Source: an uncultured Collinsella sp.
Lineage (GTDB): Bacteria; Actinomycetota; Coriobacteriia; Coriobacteriales; Coriobacteriaceae
Direction: 5' to 3'
Assembly: GCA_958446785.1 (NCBI GenBank)
Contig: CAUCXP010000015.1
Location: 1-14,309, forward strand
DNA length: 14,309 nt
Positions within the stretch are counted from its first letter, which is position 1; every line of letters starts with the position of its first letter. Under the pieces are notes generated by a model that saw only the letters and a program-made list of their open reading frames with translations, was not told the DNA's origin and searched no databases. The translations under genes and the position numbers were made by a program. Shown piece by piece: positions 12,624-14,309 of the stretch.

Positions 12624-12651
12624 GTATTAAAACTCATTAGTTGTCAATCAA
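12624..12651 (-). promoter_or_regulatory. Probable promoter of the excisionase/regulator pair
   Basis: On the minus strand TTGATT (12646-12651) and TAATAC (12624-12629) are 16 bp apart; an overlapping TTGACA (12642-12647) is a perfect -35 box but has a poorer -10 partner. The surrounding 12600-12724 sequence is AT-rich and noncoding. Confidence 0.4.
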
Positions 12652-12724
12652 ATATAGCATCTACCTGCGGAAACAGTATTATAGTACCGTAATATTATGA
12701 ATAAAACGATGAATGAAAAACATG

Positions 12725-13972
12725 CTATTTCTCGCTTCTCTGTATATAGGCGTTGATGAAGTCTTCGTAGCCTTTAACTGCTTTTATTTCTGATTGTTGA
12801 ACGAGGCTTGTATACGTTTTGAGCGTGATATTGGGGTCCGCGTGGCCAAGAATACCTTGCACGCTTCTAACGTCCGATCCGTTCGCCAGCATAAAAGTGC
12901 TTACGCAATGCCTGAGCTGATGCGGGCAGATGCCCTTATATAGTTTTCCGCCAGTCGAATTATTCGGCTCATAGATTCCAAGATTGCAGCTAACTGCGAA
13001 ATCGCGAAACCAATGGTTGAAGATGTAGTTCTTCATGTGACAGACAGTAGGGACCCCTTGCTCGACAGCAATATCGCTAATGATGGGAGTGCTGCCAGTC
13101 TGGGACAGCCCCAGAGAGGCCAGGAGCTCTTTTTGTATGGCTGACCATGATTGAAGACGTTCGGCCAGGGTTTCTCCAACGGGGATTTTGCGTTGGCTTT
13201 CTTGTGACTTGGGTGCCCTCAGTTCATGATCGTTGGTGTACTGCCTGTCAATTTTCAAGGTTTTATTGGCAGGGTCCCAATCGCGCCATTCGAGGCCCAG
13301 CATCTCGCCTTTTCGCATACCCGTATACACTAGTACTAGCGTACCAACAGCTTCGGCGGTGAGCTCAATGTGTTGAAGATGTGTGCATAGGGTAGCTACT
13401 TGCTCGATTGTCAGTGATTCTCTTTTGTTGCGTGGTCTGCGAACATGAACGGTAGCGCAGGGGTTTCGGTCAATTATTCTCTTTGCGACTGCATTCGACA
13501 GAATCTGGCGCAGTTTCGCATTGATTCGTACAAGCTCAGATGGTTTGTATTTTCCCGTACGACGAGCTTCGGCATATGTTTCTTCGATTAGATCGGGAGT
13601 TAGCCCCTCAATTGTCTGAAACGCACCGAATAGGTCTTCGATATGCCTGCAATCGTACGCTTCTCTTTCATAGCTCGTTGGCGCAAGCTCGGTGTCCCTA
13701 TTTTCATGAAAGGCCCAGCAGTAGGACGCAAGCAAAGTGGGCTTTTTAGTTTTAGTGATCGTGCCAGATGAGTTGATTTCAGCCAGCTTGGCCTGCATTG
13801 CAGCCTTAGCTTCTGTTTTAGTCTTGCAACGAACCGTATAAGTTGGGGATCGTTTGTAACGCCCTGTCTTAGGGTCCTTGACCCCAAGGGAAAAATAATA
13901 GCGATAGGTGTTAGGTGATCTCTTGTCTTTCCAACACGTGCCTCTTCCGCTAATTAGTGGCTGTTCTGACAT
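12725..13972 (-). CDS. int: Tyrosine site-specific integrase
   Basis: 415 residues, the enzyme that recombines the element with the tRNA-Arg gene. Residues 1-70 form an arm-binding type N-terminus (YRYYFSLGVKDPKTGRYKR), about 80-175 the SAM-like core-binding domain, and 185-400 the catalytic domain. Catalytic residues are visible: Arg220 (YTGMRKGEMLGLEW), His351 and Arg354 (HQLRHCVSTF), His377 (ILGHADPN) and the nucleophile Tyr387 (KTYTSL); Lys255 is a candidate for the sixth residue. Full length and intact. The ATG has GGAG 7 bases upstream. It lies 191 bases from the right attachment site and is transcribed away from it, as usual for tRNA-targeting elements. The 13973-14163 gap has no gene. 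Confidence 0.95.
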   Translation of the reverse strand: MSEQPLISGRGTCWKDKRSPNTYRYYFSLGVKDPKTGRYKRSPTYTVRCKTKTEAKAAMQAKLAEINSSGTITKTKKPTLLASYCWAFHENRDTELAPTSYEREAYDCRHIEDLFGAFQTIEGLTPDLIEETYAEARRTGKYKPSELVRINAKLRQILSNAVAKRIIDRNPCATVHVRRPRNKRESLTIEQVATLCTHLQHIELTAEAVGTLVLVYTGMRKGEMLGLEWRDWDPANKTLKIDRQYTNDHELRAPKSQESQRKIPVGETLAERLQSWSAIQKELLASLGLSQTGSTPIISDIAVEQGVPTVCHMKNYIFNHWFRDFAVSCNLGIYEPNNSTGGKLYKGICPHQLRHCVSTFMLANGSDVRSVQGILGHADPNITLKTYTSLVQQSEIKAVKGYEDFINAYIQRSEK

Positions 13973-14163
13973 CTTTGCACTCCGTTTCTTTGAATAGTTT
14001 TCAACAATTCATTGAGTGCAGTTTAGCTAAAGCTGTTAGTAATATGTTTGTAAAAGCGTAGGCGCAGCTACCGGAGGTAAAAGACACAAACTGCTATGTT
14101 TATCTGCGGTTATATGGTGTTCAATGATGCTTGATGAATAGTAGGGGGTAGCATTAAATCATA

Positions 14164-14211
14164 TCTCCTAAAGCGGGTGTCGACGGTTCGAATCCGCCCG
14201 GGGGCACCAGA
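14164..14211. repeat. attR, right 48-bp attachment repeat (tRNA-Arg 3' remnant)
   Basis: Exact copy of 629-676. It is the original 3' end of the tRNA-Arg gene, cut off from its 5' part by the insertion. It lacks the acceptor 5' strand and D arm and is not a functional tRNA. Confidence 0.95.
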
Positions 14212-14219
14212 GATTTGCC

Positions 14220-14250
14220 GAGCCCGGTACCGCTACGGTGCCGGGCTCTT
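14220..14250 (+). terminator. Displaced native terminator of tRNA-Arg
   Basis: A 13-bp stem, GAGCCCGGTACCG (14220-14232) with CGGTGCCGGGCTC (14236-14248, one T-G pair), has the loop CTA and is followed by TTCTGG. Its position 8 bases after the tRNA remnant shows it served the intact gene before insertion. Nothing definable follows to the window end. Confidence 0.85.
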
Positions 14251-14309
14251 CTGGTCTAAAGGCCGGATTCGGACCGTCGCCACCAGCGTCACCAATTTCC
14301 CCGCGGGGG

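Larger units (their letters stand above)
629..14211. mobile_element. Integrative and mobilizable element in tRNA-Arg(CCT)
   Basis: A 13.5-kb element bounded by an exact 48-bp direct repeat of the tRNA 3' end. It encodes a tyrosine integrase immediately inside the right repeat, an excisionase-like protein, a winged-helix regulator, a MobC-like protein and a relaxase with a hairpin-rich candidate oriT. No coupling protein, ATPase or other type IV secretion gene is present, so it should be mobilizable rather than self-conjugative. Cargo comprises a repressor-controlled surface-protein module, a toxin-like peptide, three metallophosphoesterases and a coiled-coil protein. GC-rich cargo against AT-richer regulatory and integration segments suggests mosaic assembly; this is an impression, not a computed value. 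Confidence 0.9.

Noticed and set aside
14164..14211. Second tRNA-Arg gene
   Set aside because: Only the 3' half is present; upstream bases do not supply an acceptor 5' strand or D arm, so it is the attR remnant.

Overview
The window looks like chromosome of a high-GC Gram-positive gut bacterium, most likely a Coriobacteriia member such as Collinsella. This is an inference from three things: GC-rich codon use, a mannose-PTS-associated DUF956 gene, and a cell-wall-anchored protein with an LAQTG-type sorting signal. It carries a complete 13.5-kb integrative and mobilizable element (IME) inserted in the 3' end of a tRNA-Arg(CCT) gene. The element is bounded by an exact 48-bp direct repeat (629-676 and 14164-14211). 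Outside it lie the 3' end of a DUF956 gene and an unusual 62-bp-period array of alternating inverted motifs on the left (1-598), and only the displaced original tRNA terminator plus some uncharacterised sequence on the right (14212-14309).

Element layout, left to right. (a) Left end (677-1123): a replacement tRNA terminator, an inverted repeat, four CCATTTTG repeats and two hairpins, with no gene. (b) Surface module (1124-5641): a small XRE repressor divergent from an 1116-residue secreted, sortase-anchored protein, followed by a second secreted protein, probably a lipoprotein. The divergent pair share an almost perfectly symmetric promoter/operator. (c) Mobilization module (5642-7969): a 550-bp noncoding segment full of hairpins (candidate oriT), a MobC-like protein and a short relaxase translationally coupled to it. 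No type IV secretion genes are present, so transfer would need a helper element.

(d) Accessory module (8085-11255): a 41-residue hydrophobic, Lys/Arg-tailed peptide whose ribosome binding site is locked in a hairpin (type I toxin-like); three tightly overlapping calcineurin-like metallophosphoesterase genes; and a convergent coiled-coil gene. (e) A mostly noncoding structured stretch (11256-11864). (f) Integration module on the minus strand (11865-13972): a winged-helix DNA-binding protein, an AlpA/excisionase-like protein with a structured leader, and a tyrosine integrase next to the right attachment site.

How it probably works: integrase and excisionase move the element in and out of the tRNA gene. 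The incoming copy restores the tRNA 3' end and supplies a new terminator. MobC and the relaxase nick the DNA upstream of mobC for mobilization. The XRE protein probably holds the surface module off until derepressed, and the toxin-like peptide may stabilise the element. The role of the three phosphoesterases is unknown. The best candidates for something undescribed are the three-phosphoesterase operon, the repressor-controlled adhesin carried on a small IME, and the chromosomal 62-bp inverted-motif array.
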